A stretch of 64,000 nucleotides of DNA from positions 51,941 to 115,940 of the forward strand of contig JALCCG010000033.1 in the NCBI GenBank assembly GCA_023212695.1, in the 5' to 3' direction. Each line of letters starts with the position of its first letter. Within the stretch, counting starts at the first letter, position 1. This DNA comes from Sporisorium sorghi. Lineage: Eukaryota > Basidiomycota > Ustilaginomycetes > Ustilaginales > Ustilaginaceae. The translations under genes were made by a program, and so were the position numbers. Positions 50,901 through 59,900 of this stretch are shown in pieces. The notes under the pieces are model-generated. The model was not told the DNA's origin and made no database searches. It worked only from the letters and a program-made list of their open reading frames with translations.

Positions 50901-53900
50901 TCGACGAGGGGCACAACGTCAGCCAGCTCTTCGCCATCCTGAGCCTGCTCGTGCGTCACGCCGACCTCTTCTACAGCAGCCGCGAGATGTTTATCCCGCA
51001 CATTGTCAGCAACCTCACGAAGCTCGGCTTAGTGGCCAACGTCAACGTCGAGTCGAGGATGCTGGCGGTAGATCTCGTCGAGCTGCTCCACAAGTGGGAG
51101 AAGCGTCGTCAGGAGCATGTCCGCTCCCAGCAAGCCTCGGCCGAAGGCGCCTCTACCGACAGCACGAACGAAGACGAGGCCGCTGGTGCTGGTGCTAGTG
51201 CTGGCGCTGCTGCTGCAAAGCGTGGCCTCGATGCGCCCGAGGAAGCAGCTGCTGTCAAGAAGGTGCGCATCGACGAGTCCGGCATATCTGCTTCGGCGTC
51301 TGCATCAAAGAGCTCTTCGCCTGTCGCTGCTCCCGCTGCTGTTCCGAGCGCCAGCGCTGCCTCTGCGGATGCTGCCCTGTCGCCTGCGGACCACGAGTAC
51401 CTCATGCCCATGAACCTGCGCGAGATGACCGTCGGCTTCCTGGTGCGCTTCGTCTCGCTCTCGATGGAGCCCATCTCGAAAGCTGGCATCGTCTCCAAGG
51501 CCGCCAACCTGCTTTCCGAGATTCTCAAGGCTCCCTACTGGTCCGACGTGCAGGTGCGACTGTCCATCTTCCAGCGTCCTCTGATCCACACCGAGATCAA
51601 CGAGCAAAACACGCCTGTGATCTGCAATGCCCTCCGCACGCTGCAGATCGTCGTGGAGGACAAGACCGACGCCTACATTGCGCATCACGTGCCTCAACTG
51701 CAAAAGCTGCTCGAGAAGAGCGCCTCTACGGATGAAGTCTCGCTCGTCGAGGCGCAGAAGCCGGTTCTGGAGCGCATCTTCCGCGTAATTCCGGATCCGC
51801 CGCCCGAGGAGGATGCCGACGGCGAGGCCGAGATGGACACGGGCGATGACAAGAAGGCCGACGACGAAGATGCCAGCGCCACCAAGGACTCGAAGGAGAG
51901 CGAGGCCACTGACGAGCTGGCTGCCTTCCGCAAGTTTGCCGATAACCTCATCGCCGACGGCCTCAAGCAGAGCCAGCATCTCTACAGCGTGTTCAGCATG
52001 CTGGATGCTTGGAGCCAGAGCAAGCCGGAAAAGATCGACGCGCACCTGCCTGCCCTCAGCAAGGCGCTCAGCAAGCTGACCAAGGAGCATCTCGCCGCGA
52101 CGGCGCCCGTTCCCGCCAACGATTCGAACCTCAAGCTGCTCATGCTCGTGCTCGAGCTGCTCAAGCGTCGCATCTCGAACCTCGGCGATCAGCGACGCTG
52201 GCTGCTCTCGGCGCTCGTGCAGTTGGTCGAGCGCTCCTCGTCGATGGAGCTGTGCCGCTTCCTGCTCTCCACCATGTCCAAGTGGATCCTCGAGCAGCGC
52301 GAAGCCTTCCCGACGGTCAAGGAAAAGGCGGGGATTTTGCTCAAGATGATGTCGTTCGAGTCGCGCGACAACGACCAGCTGCTGCGCGACTATCTCGATC
52401 TGATCCACGCCATCTACACAACGCCTGCCTTTGCGCGCACCGAACTGACCGTGCGACTCGAAAACGCCTTCCTGCTCGGATGCCGTCACAAGGATGCACA
52501 GGTGCGTCAGAAGTTCATCGACATCTTTGACCGAACCTTGGTGCGCGGTGCTGCGGGTCGTCTCCAGTACCTGCTCGGTCACCAGAGCTGGGAGTATCTG
52601 GCCGAGCACTACTGGATCAACCAGGTGCTCGACCTCATGCTTGCGTCGATCGACACCAACTGGCCGCTGCTGGCGCACAGCTCGGTGCAGCTCGTCAAGG
52701 GCGGCAGCAGCTTTGTGCCTACGCTCAAGAGTCTGCAGGTGGGCGACATGCTTGCTTCGATCCGTGCGCTCCAGTACACGGACAAGGACCTAGCTCACCA
52801 GATCTGGGCTTCGTTCTTCGCCGCTGCTTGGCGCTCGATGACTCGCAAGGACCATGACGACATTACGCGTGCGCTCATCGGCGTGCTGACGCGCGAGTAC
52901 AACCTGCGACAGGTGAGCAAGCGTCCCAACGTCGTCCAGACTTTGCTGGATGGTGCTCTCGCCTGCAAGCCGCAGCTCGAGCTGCCGCCGCACGTGGTCA
53001 AATATCTCGGCCGCAACTTCAACGCGTGGCACACGTCGATCGAGCTGCTGCAGAATCTGCTGCGCTCGCTGCCTCGCCAGGACGATGCGATCCGCGAGGC
53101 GGGGCAGGATGCGCTCACCGAGCTGTACGCCGAGCTGTCGGAGGAAGACATGTTCTACGGCCTCTGGCGTCGACGATGCGTCTACGCCGAGACCAACAGC
53201 GCCATCTCGTTTGAGCAGATCGGCATGTGGAACCAGGCGCAGGTGCAGTACGAGACGGCGCAGATCAAGGCTCGCTCGGGCGTGCTCAATTTCACCGAGG
53301 CTGAGTATCATCTGTGGGAGGACCAGTGGGTGTTCTGTGCTCAGAAGCTGCAGCAGTGGGACATCCTCACCGACCTGGCCAAGATGGAGGGCGACAACGA
53401 CCTGCTGCTCGAGTGCGCGTGGCGTCTGTACGACTGGAACACGGAGCGCGAGACGCTCGAGCAGGCGCTCGAGAGTCTGTCGGCGAGTGCTACGCCTCGA
53501 CGCCGTGTGTTTGAGGCGTACATGGCGCTGCTCAAGTCGCAGTCGGGTCAGGACAAGCCTACCGAGTTTGGCCGTATCTGCGACGAGGCGATCCAGTTGA
53601 CATTGAAGAAATGGCACTCGCTGCCGACCGCCGTCACGGTGGCGCACGTGCCGCTGTTGCAGATCTTCCAGCAGTTTGTCGAGCTGCAAGAGGCCAGCAC
53701 CATCTTTGCCAGTCTGGCGCACACCAACGCGACCAACCTGGACCAGCGTTCCGCCGAGCTCAAGGCTCAGATGCAGACGTGGCGCGAACGTCTGCCCAAC
53801 TTGTGGGACGACATCAACGCCTGGTCCGATTTGGTGGCTTGGAGGCAGCACGTATTTGGCGCCATCAACAAGGCGTATCTGCCGCTGGTGCCCGTCATCC

Positions 53901-56833
53901 AGGCGCGCGACGGCCAGAACGCGTCGACCAACTCGTATGCCTACCGCGGCTACCACGAGACGGCGTGGATCATCAACCGGTTCGCACACGTGGCGCGCAA
54001 GCACTACCTCAACGACGTGTGCATCTCGTCGCTCACCAAGATCTACACGTTGCCCAACATCGAGATCCAGGAGGCGTTCCTCAAGCTGCGCGAGCAGGCC
54101 AAGTGTCACTTCCAGAACCCGAACGAGCTCACGCAGGGTCTGGATGTGATCAACAATACGAACCTGATGTTCTTTGCCGCGCCGCAGAAGGCCGAGTTCT
54201 TTACGCTCAAGGGTATGTTCATGTCGCGCTTGGGTTTGAACGACGAGGCGAACCACGCGTTTGCCACTGCTATCCAGATGGACCTCAACCTCGCCAAGGC
54301 CTGGACCGAGTGGGGACGCTACAGCGACCGGATCTTCCGCGACCGCTCCACCGAGCTGTCGATTGCGGGCAATGCGGTGAGCTGCTACTTGCAGGCGGCG
54401 GGGTTGTACAAGAACGGCAAGGTGCGCAAGGTGCTCATCCGCGTACTGTGGCTGCTGTCGTGCGACGACAACAAGGGCACCGTCTGGCAGGCGTATGAAG
54501 CGTTCAAGGGCGATACGCCGATTTGGTACTGGATCACGTTTATCCCGCAGCTGCTGCAGAATTTGAGTCACAAGGAGGCTCGCTTTGCGAGAAAGATGCT
54601 TATGTCGATCGCAAAGACGTTCCCACAGTCGCTGTACTTCTACCTGCGCACGACCAAGGAGGACTTTGTGGCGATGAAGCGTCAGTCGGCCATTGCGGCG
54701 CAGAGGGCGGCTCAGCAGCAGGCTCGACAGCAACAGGCTGCTGCAGCTGCTGCTGCGGCGGCTGCGGCTGCGGCTACCAACGGCAAAGCTGCAGAAACCG
54801 GCAAGACGCCAGGCGCTGATGGACAAGCTGCTGGTAGCCCTGCCAAAGCGGACGGCGCCACTCCGGCGGCTGGGAGCACGCCTGCCAACGGGAGCAGCAG
54901 CGGCGCCGCTGACGCCAATGCTAACAAGACGGCAGCTGGTGCGACTCCGGCGGCTCCAGCGGCTGGCGCAGCGGCACCGGGCGCTGGTGCGCCTGCAACG
55001 ACGGCCCCAGCTGCCGCGGCTGCAGCAGCCGCAGCGGCCAACATGCCCCGCCAACCGTGGGAGTACGTGGACGAGATCCTCAACATCCTCAAGACGGCGT
55101 TCCCGCTGCTCACACTCACGATGGAGAACATCGCCGAGCAGATCCAGCAGCGCTTCAAGCCGACCAACGAGGAGGACATCTACCGTCTCACAAACGCGCT
55201 GCTCAACGACGCTTTGCAGCAGTATATCCAGCGCGCCGTGTCGCCCAACGATTCCGGGGTGTTGCCAGCATCGTCGCAGGCCAACGTGATCCGGTTCGCG
55301 GAGAACCTGCCGCAGGGACCGCTCAAGACGTCGTTCGAGGAAGACTTTGTCAAGTCGAAGCCCACGTTGCGGGACTATGTGTCGAAGCTGCAGCGGTGGC
55401 GGGATCGGTACGAGACGAGCCTGGACCGACGGCCGAGCAAGCAGCACCTGGAGCACTGCTCGCACTACCTGGTGGAGTTCCAGCACCAGAAGTTTGACGA
55501 GGTCGAGGTGCCGGGCCAGTATTTGAAGTTGGAGGACAACAACTCGGATTTCGTCAAGATTGCGCGCTTCATGCCCGTGTTCGAGATGGTGCGCTCGTCG
55601 GGCATGTGCACGCGGCGGTTGACGATTTTGAGCAACAAGGGCACGACGCATTCGTTTGCGGTGCAGCTGCCGAGCGGGCGGTACTGTCGAAGGGAGGAGC
55701 GGATCTTCCAGCTGTTGAGGTTTTTCAATCGGATTTTGGAGAGGAGGAAGGAGACGAGGAAGCGCGGGTTGGCGTTCCATGTGCCGTTGGCGTTGCCGCT
55801 GGCGCCGCAGGTGCGGTTGATCGATCACGATTCGAGTTTCGTCAGTCTGCAGGATATCTACGAGAGGCACTGCGAGGAGATTGGGATTGGCAAGGACGAT
55901 CCGGTGATTGCGTGGGTGGAGAAGATGCGCAGTACGTGGGATGGGGGCAGCATTGCCCCGACTGCGGCCAGTTCGAACGGGTTGGCTGTTCCATCGGCAG
56001 CAGGTGCAGGTTCAACCGCTCCAGGTGCAACAGGTGCCGCAGCAGGTGGCGCAGCAGCAACGCGCGGCAACGTCGACTTTACCAACCTTCGAATGGACCT
56101 TATGGAGGAGATCTCGACCAAGTACGTGCCGGACACGGTGCTCTCGCGCTACCTCACGCGCTCCATGCCGTCGGCGTCGGAGCTGTACATGCTGCGCAAG
56201 CAGTTTACGCTGCAAACCGCCGCCTCGTCCTTCGTGACCTACTGCCTGTTCGTGTCGAACCGGCTGCCGAACCGGATCCACATCAGCCGCGCTTCCGGGC
56301 AGGTTGCCATGTCGGACGTGGTGCCCACGTTCAACCCGACAGCGCCGCAGTTCAAGTCGACCGACCCGACGCCATTCCGCTTGTCGCCCAACCTGCAGAA
56401 CTTCATCGGACCCGTGGGGGTGGAGGGCGTCCTCACGAGCGCTCTGATGGCCCTGGGCAGGACGCTGACTGAACCGGAGAGAAACTTGGAGGAGTATCTG
56501 GGGATCTTCGTGCGCGACGAGATCAACTTCTGGTTGCAAGGTGCACAAAGGCAGGCGGCTGCACAGGCACAGGCCAACGCCAGCGCCCCACCCGCGCTGG
56601 TGTCAGAGGCACCCAAGGAGGTGGTGCTCACGAACGTGCTGGAGATCGTCAAAAGGGCCAGATTGATCAGCTGCAGACACGAGTTCGACAAGCTCCAGCA
56701 GCCCAACGCGGCGGGTGGAGCGGCGACTGTGGCAACAACGCCCGTCAGCTCGGTCGTGCTGGATCTCATCAACTCGGCGAGCAACCCGTCCAAGCTAGCG
56801 CTGCAGGACCCGACGTGGGGTCCGTGGCTGTAG
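44957..56833 (+). CDS. TRA1: Tra1/TRRAP, PIKK-family pseudokinase of SAGA and NuA4
   Basis: This is a 3958-aa protein in one uninterrupted frame of 11.9 kb. Tra1 is the activator-binding scaffold of the SAGA and NuA4 histone acetyltransferase complexes in the nucleus. The N-terminus (VEQLASKLSDVSTDAKAKLA) opens about 2,700 residues of HEAT-like helices. The FAT region lies at about 2710-3230 (MFYGLWRRRCVYAETNSAIS). A PI3K-like domain covers about 3500-3830 and a FATC ending about 3926-3958 (DLINSASNPSKLALQDPTWG). The kinase-like part lacks the 'DRH..N' and 'DFG' catalytic motifs (NRLPNRIHISRASGQV and MSDVVPTFN stand there), as in all Tra1 proteins. Four low-complexity inserts are visible: about 175-250, 1725-1825, 2055-2140 and an Ala/Gln-rich linker at 3245-3365. 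It converges on RAD4 at 102 bp. Confidence 0.97.
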   Translation: MASTDTPSRRSVPDVEQLASKLSDVSTDAKAKLAIAFELKELLDLFQNLDYALFLKHVVPAFVSLLASTPCSFTADAPEQRLRHLVLETTHRLPQQEVLKPYADSLMTAMLSVLRDDNEDNAVLALKVIIDLHRSFKAVLQDQVQPFLELVKSLYSNMKNTVEQAFESEASQLQGSATASTSSPAPPAAAAAPASTSDAASSTTAAADSTSSASNATDSATASAAAATATSSTSTPAAAAAATPSKTLPKSMSSFKVLTECPIVIVLIFQSYRSVVPQAINVFVPLIIESCLSLQAKPQREAHEAAKAKGEVFVRVAPGIKNRSLYTDMVVAQVKTMSFLAYVLRGSAPVMRPFAQVLPEISVRLLKDCPPEASATRKELLVATRHVLSTEYRAHFVGQIDTLLDERVLIGTGVTSHETQRPLAISMLADLVHHVRQELSPAQLVRVVHIHSQILHDPTLAPSIQTMCVKLLLNLVETILTKHPDGATQTLASILDVFVEKLSSLHRLRADMERIRHIKDHADDQAASHAPVDAVAIERGKPVQAAATVLDTAGDPLKDARFLFRNIVFGFKTLIPVLRHRNAAYPDGAVAGKLLVDGVKCWSLHEDRDGREEKEVLDLFTTVFIDLEPQVFHEVFTTHMPFLFQEMLNTPTLLGIPQNLLSNDAVSKRFVGILLRFLVDRLEELGKSDKKHASISLRLFKMAFMAVTIFPEENEVVLQPHLGHLIMESMKLASKADEPTNYFLLLRALFRSIGGGRFELLYKDVLPLLPVLLENLNALLNAAEPSRREVFVDLCLTVPVRLSVLLPYLGYLMKPLVLALQSSTELVSQGLRTLELCIDNLTQEFLDPIMAPYAQDIMAALWQHLQPLPHNHQHSHTTMRILGKMGGRNRKLLQNPPRLGYIWHKAPTFPVHFEGKTQSMTLTPVTELALANIRRTDPYYRKHAFELLRHTAALFLDGSLIDADRETVFGRLVKGLFDATRSDDLRDEAVQYLFGICKHVFHAEIKREMPSSSGGASSRHLWPMTTSLLEGLTNALALNEAGNDPAPLIDLQLQIIRDFLAACEKTPATRPDLGHIVMHSFASKFCSQCYEQLWQRKTGGWLGVDMLVRRADLGQIWVRDHQLEIVRALLFMLKDMPNDPPGNIDEVSETLLQVIRQAYTVKAPAADGKPDPPVPERPSHLTYLIGILVPELSSSNATVRTTTQTAFKLLAELRKCTVTELLTPQKDRLLQPIFTKPLRALPFGMQIGHIDAITFALNLTPPLPEFNEELYRVLTEALALADADDQALIGRTSQYKNMIAVTKLRVVAISLLSSAMACGDFLSTKHTQMRMKIISVYFKSLYSRSEEVVQVAYESLKTVLSQQSKLPKDLLQSGLRPILMTLADRNRLTASGLEGLARLLQLLTNYFKVEIGTKLLDHLTSLAEPSVLLRAAAGSLRDNEQIKTLVAIVNVFRLLPEASFQFLPRLTTTVAEIESQLRRAGPTPFTKPLTLFLNRFAETAVTYFFEGDKLSNPKFLRVVKLSLASDDGPELRAQVTSGREKLLFPLFASEATAAQVQAGISIVQQLVDRDPKWLVTNKDVFEKLVGLWNSPASRERRRDEANSSANKAVVTPANAPANQAAAITRRSSETKQLIELFLSYLRIEPHVEAYIAILDAYTYKIAFDLTFATRFIYDHLCVKASNSFKKQMFSRFLTLFEDKEASQTLKTQALRVLINPMLLASYGPHPTSSPAASPKPTTAIIAARSEAAQKPAAESSQKTKDKDGDVEMNDAAAADGKKPETDASTSGTVTASASTDAPTAAATDAAKDNEAKEAAAASAETTSAADDVEVIDAELVTQIVNRMWKPFQNTKAANELCSDDALRIELLHMSTMILEHCSDHLAPNGQLKKDTIKFGWANLTAEDVTVKNVAYIFIARFLEVFESPIKIVGQVYFGLLRAHQSEGRSMVKKALDILVPALPKRAGASENGQPPQWAKWTKRQLVDEGHNVSQLFAILSLLVRHADLFYSSREMFIPHIVSNLTKLGLVANVNVESRMLAVDLVELLHKWEKRRQEHVRSQQASAEGASTDSTNEDEAAGAGASAGAAAAKRGLDAPEEAAAVKKVRIDESGISASASASKSSSPVAAPAAVPSASAASADAALSPADHEYLMPMNLREMTVGFLVRFVSLSMEPISKAGIVSKAANLLSEILKAPYWSDVQVRLSIFQRPLIHTEINEQNTPVICNALRTLQIVVEDKTDAYIAHHVPQLQKLLEKSASTDEVSLVEAQKPVLERIFRVIPDPPPEEDADGEAEMDTGDDKKADDEDASATKDSKESEATDELAAFRKFADNLIADGLKQSQHLYSVFSMLDAWSQSKPEKIDAHLPALSKALSKLTKEHLAATAPVPANDSNLKLLMLVLELLKRRISNLGDQRRWLLSALVQLVERSSSMELCRFLLSTMSKWILEQREAFPTVKEKAGILLKMMSFESRDNDQLLRDYLDLIHAIYTTPAFARTELTVRLENAFLLGCRHKDAQVRQKFIDIFDRTLVRGAAGRLQYLLGHQSWEYLAEHYWINQVLDLMLASIDTNWPLLAHSSVQLVKGGSSFVPTLKSLQVGDMLASIRALQYTDKDLAHQIWASFFAAAWRSMTRKDHDDITRALIGVLTREYNLRQVSKRPNVVQTLLDGALACKPQLELPPHVVKYLGRNFNAWHTSIELLQNLLRSLPRQDDAIREAGQDALTELYAELSEEDMFYGLWRRRCVYAETNSAISFEQIGMWNQAQVQYETAQIKARSGVLNFTEAEYHLWEDQWVFCAQKLQQWDILTDLAKMEGDNDLLLECAWRLYDWNTERETLEQALESLSASATPRRRVFEAYMALLKSQSGQDKPTEFGRICDEAIQLTLKKWHSLPTAVTVAHVPLLQIFQQFVELQEASTIFASLAHTNATNLDQRSAELKAQMQTWRERLPNLWDDINAWSDLVAWRQHVFGAINKAYLPLVPVIQARDGQNASTNSYAYRGYHETAWIINRFAHVARKHYLNDVCISSLTKIYTLPNIEIQEAFLKLREQAKCHFQNPNELTQGLDVINNTNLMFFAAPQKAEFFTLKGMFMSRLGLNDEANHAFATAIQMDLNLAKAWTEWGRYSDRIFRDRSTELSIAGNAVSCYLQAAGLYKNGKVRKVLIRVLWLLSCDDNKGTVWQAYEAFKGDTPIWYWITFIPQLLQNLSHKEARFARKMLMSIAKTFPQSLYFYLRTTKEDFVAMKRQSAIAAQRAAQQQARQQQAAAAAAAAAAAAATNGKAAETGKTPGADGQAAGSPAKADGATPAAGSTPANGSSSGAADANANKTAAGATPAAPAAGAAAPGAGAPATTAPAAAAAAAAAANMPRQPWEYVDEILNILKTAFPLLTLTMENIAEQIQQRFKPTNEEDIYRLTNALLNDALQQYIQRAVSPNDSGVLPASSQANVIRFAENLPQGPLKTSFEEDFVKSKPTLRDYVSKLQRWRDRYETSLDRRPSKQHLEHCSHYLVEFQHQKFDEVEVPGQYLKLEDNNSDFVKIARFMPVFEMVRSSGMCTRRLTILSNKGTTHSFAVQLPSGRYCRREERIFQLLRFFNRILERRKETRKRGLAFHVPLALPLAPQVRLIDHDSSFVSLQDIYERHCEEIGIGKDDPVIAWVEKMRSTWDGGSIAPTAASSNGLAVPSAAGAGSTAPGATGAAAGGAAATRGNVDFTNLRMDLMEEISTKYVPDTVLSRYLTRSMPSASELYMLRKQFTLQTAASSFVTYCLFVSNRLPNRIHISRASGQVAMSDVVPTFNPTAPQFKSTDPTPFRLSPNLQNFIGPVGVEGVLTSALMALGRTLTEPERNLEEYLGIFVRDEINFWLQGAQRQAAAQAQANASAPPALVSEAPKEVVLTNVLEIVKRARLISCRHEFDKLQQPNAAGGAATVATTPVSSVVLDLINSASNPSKLALQDPTWGPWL

Positions 56834-56935
56834 GAGGAGGAAGTGTTGTCTTGGATTTGCGAATGGGATAACGTTACAGAGTCATTGCGAACACATGGGT
56901 GAGGAGTGCGAGCGACTGTTGTGGCTGAGTGTGCT

Positions 56936-59900
56936 TCATGACCGCTTTCGGGGCGCGAGCTTGACAGTGAGTCTGCGGCTGGTGCGGCGCGTGGACGGTT
57001 CTGGGTCTGCTAGGGCGTCGTCTTCGTCCTTCTCTTCATCGCTGTCGACATCCGAATCCGGCTCGACGTACACCGAGGTGCTCTGCCTGGCGCGCGTGCT
57101 TCTGCGAGCTGGAGTATCCACTTCTGCCGCCGCAGCTGTCGCGGCTGCTGACCGCCTAGGCCGCTTTGCACGGCTTGCAGTGGTCGGCTCTTCGACGTCT
57201 GCGTCTGCAGAGCGGGTCGTCGTTGCGGCTCGGCGTTGTCGTTTTGACGGTGGGGTGTCGACAGGCGGAGGAGGCGAGGGAGTGGCGATTGAGCTGCTGC
57301 TGCCGTCGTCGTCGTCGTCCGGATGAGCCGCGGACGAAGCGAGCTGGGCAAGCGAGATGATCTTCTTGCGTTTTGCTGGGGTCGAAGATGAGGATGGCGA
57401 GTCGACAGCTGGCTCGGGTGTGTCGGGCATCTGTGGATCGATGTCTAGGTCTTCTGCCGTTGCGTTAGCCGCGTCAGCAGCCGCCACCGAAACCTCTGCT
57501 TGAGGCGTGTCAGGCACCTGCTTCGGGGTGAAGAATCGGCTCTTCTCCTCCTGCTCCTGCTCTCGCTCCTCTCCACCACCCTTACCCACCTTCTTGCCAC
57601 TACCATCCTTCTTCACCATCTTGTCCCCATACTGCTCCTTGACCCGCTTAGCAATCCGAACCGCATTGATCAACTTCCTCCAATTCTTCATGGCCCGCTC
57701 CATCTTCTTCGTCTGCTGCTTCAACGCGTCCTGCTGCTCCTGCTGCCAGAACGCCTCTTCGACGAGCTCTGCGTTTTGCTGCGCTACCACGATGCCCGTG
57801 ATCTTGGGCATGCCGCGCTGTTTGCGGAACTCGAAGCCCGTGATGGCTTCCGCGTAGGGCACGCCGATTTTCTTGGCGACTTTGGCCACGCCGTTGAAGG
57901 GGAGATGTGCGGCACCGGCGGGGAGCATCGAGGGGACAAAGAGGTCGATGTTGCCAAAGCCGTTGGTGGGGATGATGCCGTCCGCGCCGACGGGAGGTGG
58001 AACATAGAGTTGGGTCTGGAACTCGGCGTAGAGCCCTTCTTGAGCCACTTCGCGTCCTTCCAGACGAGCTTGCTCCTCTGCGCGCTTGTTGGCCAGCGTG
58101 TATCCGCGCACCTTGACAAACTTGAGCGCCACCTCGCCGTCTTTGACTACTCGGCCCTCGTTGTACCACTGACGCGACGAGCGTAGCGTCTGCACGTCGG
58201 ACTTGGAGAACACGGGTGTGCCTTGGAACGTCGCGATCTGTCGACGTGGGAAGACGACCTCGTCACGCTTGAGGAACTTTTCCAGAAAGTAGACCGGATG
58301 ATCCTTGAAGCCGTTCATCGAGGTTGGCATGGGCTCGCGCGAGCTGTTGTCCTGCAGCTCGGCGTCTTCCATCGCGTCGCGGTCGAGCTTCTGCGGACGG
58401 TGGATGGCGCGCACGACACGAGACCACCAGTCCTCTTCTCCCTTGACACGTGTGGGCGGACGCAGGCGCGAGACGCGCGAGTTAAGCGTCTTGGTATATC
58501 GTGCGGTGACGTCGCGCGCATAGCCATCCTCTTCAAAGGCGACGACGTAGACGAGCTTGTTCTGCCTATCGAAGGCTGGCGGTTCCATGTGCCGATTGCC
58601 TGAGGGCTGGATCATGGACCGCACCGGATCGACGGTGATCCATTTCTGGTACGGTTTCGAGAAGACTTCGACCCACATGGTCGGTGGGGCTTGCAAGTCG
58701 ACGGGGTCGGCCGTTGTGTCTTCGCCAGCCACCTCGGAGGCCTTGAGTTGCTTCGGTCGGAATGCTCGCAGCTTGACCTTGGGCTCCACCTTGAGAGGCG
58801 CTTTGAGGTTTCTCCACTTTTCTGGACGGTAGTCTTCGGACAGATCATCGCTCTGCACTTCGACCTCGTCGAGCTGCCTCGCTTTGCCCTTACCCTTGGC
58901 CGATGCGGTCTCTTTGATTCTGCTGCTTGATCTCGGGTGCCCTGTGCCGTTGGCAGAGCGGCCGGAGGATATATCAGAGGTGGTATCGTCTATCGCGATG
59001 GGCTGACTCCGACCGCCACGACCGCCGGTCGCGCCTTTCGTGCTCGATGCTTTTGCGGCAGCGCTCAGAACGGCTCGTTTGGTAAGGTCGCCGGAAGCTT
59101 TGCCGGTCCTGGCGCTTTGCTTGCCGGTGCTGACATCGCTTGCCGTTGCTTCGTCGGCCGACGACTGAGAATCAACACTGATCGCTTGACGTGGTGCCTT
59201 GCCACGTCCATTTCTTGATGCGCCCGAGGCGCTGTAGTTGCCGTCCTCGTCATCCGAGGTGAGCTCGTCCACGGGTTTGGAAGCGAAGCGACGAGCTGAC
59301 GAGCTTTTGACTCGAGATCGAAGCTGGCTGGGCTTTTTGTCGGCTTGGCTGCCGGGCTGAGCAGTGTTGGCGAGCTTGTTTGCACCTACGCTCCACGAGA
59401 GAGGCTGTGGACTGACAACAAGTCGAGCGGGGATGCCGATGGATCGACAGAGCGCGCAAAAGAGCTGGGCGCTCGTCTCTCTGGATCCGGAGCGCTCTTC
59501 TGCCCGTTGCTTGAGCCCGGCAGGCGAAGTGATGTGCTCCGTCGCTGGGAGAAGGCGCATATAGATAGGCCGAATAGCGGAGCCCGGTGCGAAGATGGTG
59601 ATCTCCATCGCCTTCGTCGGCGGCTTGAGCGAGCTGAGGTCTGCAGTTGATGCAGCGTCTCTGGCTCTGGCTTTGCCTTTGCCCTTGCCATTCGCATTGT
59701 CTGCCTCGGCGGCCTTTGCCTGTCGCTCTTTCGCTTCCTTGTATCGTTGCTGCTCTCGCCGTTCACGTCGATGACGCTGCTCTCGCTCGGAAGCTGTCTC
59801 TACGATCCAGCCATCGATCCGTCGACCTGAGCTCGGAATGACGCCCGTTGCAATATCCTGATCTGGCTGACGAAGGGCAGAGTTGGCGACCATTGTAGGA

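Noticed and set aside
52790..55870. Open frame of about 1,000 codons antisense to the FAT region of TRA1
   Set aside because: Same shadow effect: Arg/Leu/His-rich translation without family motifs, opposite a highly conserved domain.
55470..56430. Active PI3K-like kinase at the TRA1 C-terminus
   Set aside because: The catalytic DRH..N and DFG-type motifs are absent, as is normal for Tra1/TRRAP, so it is called a pseudokinase.
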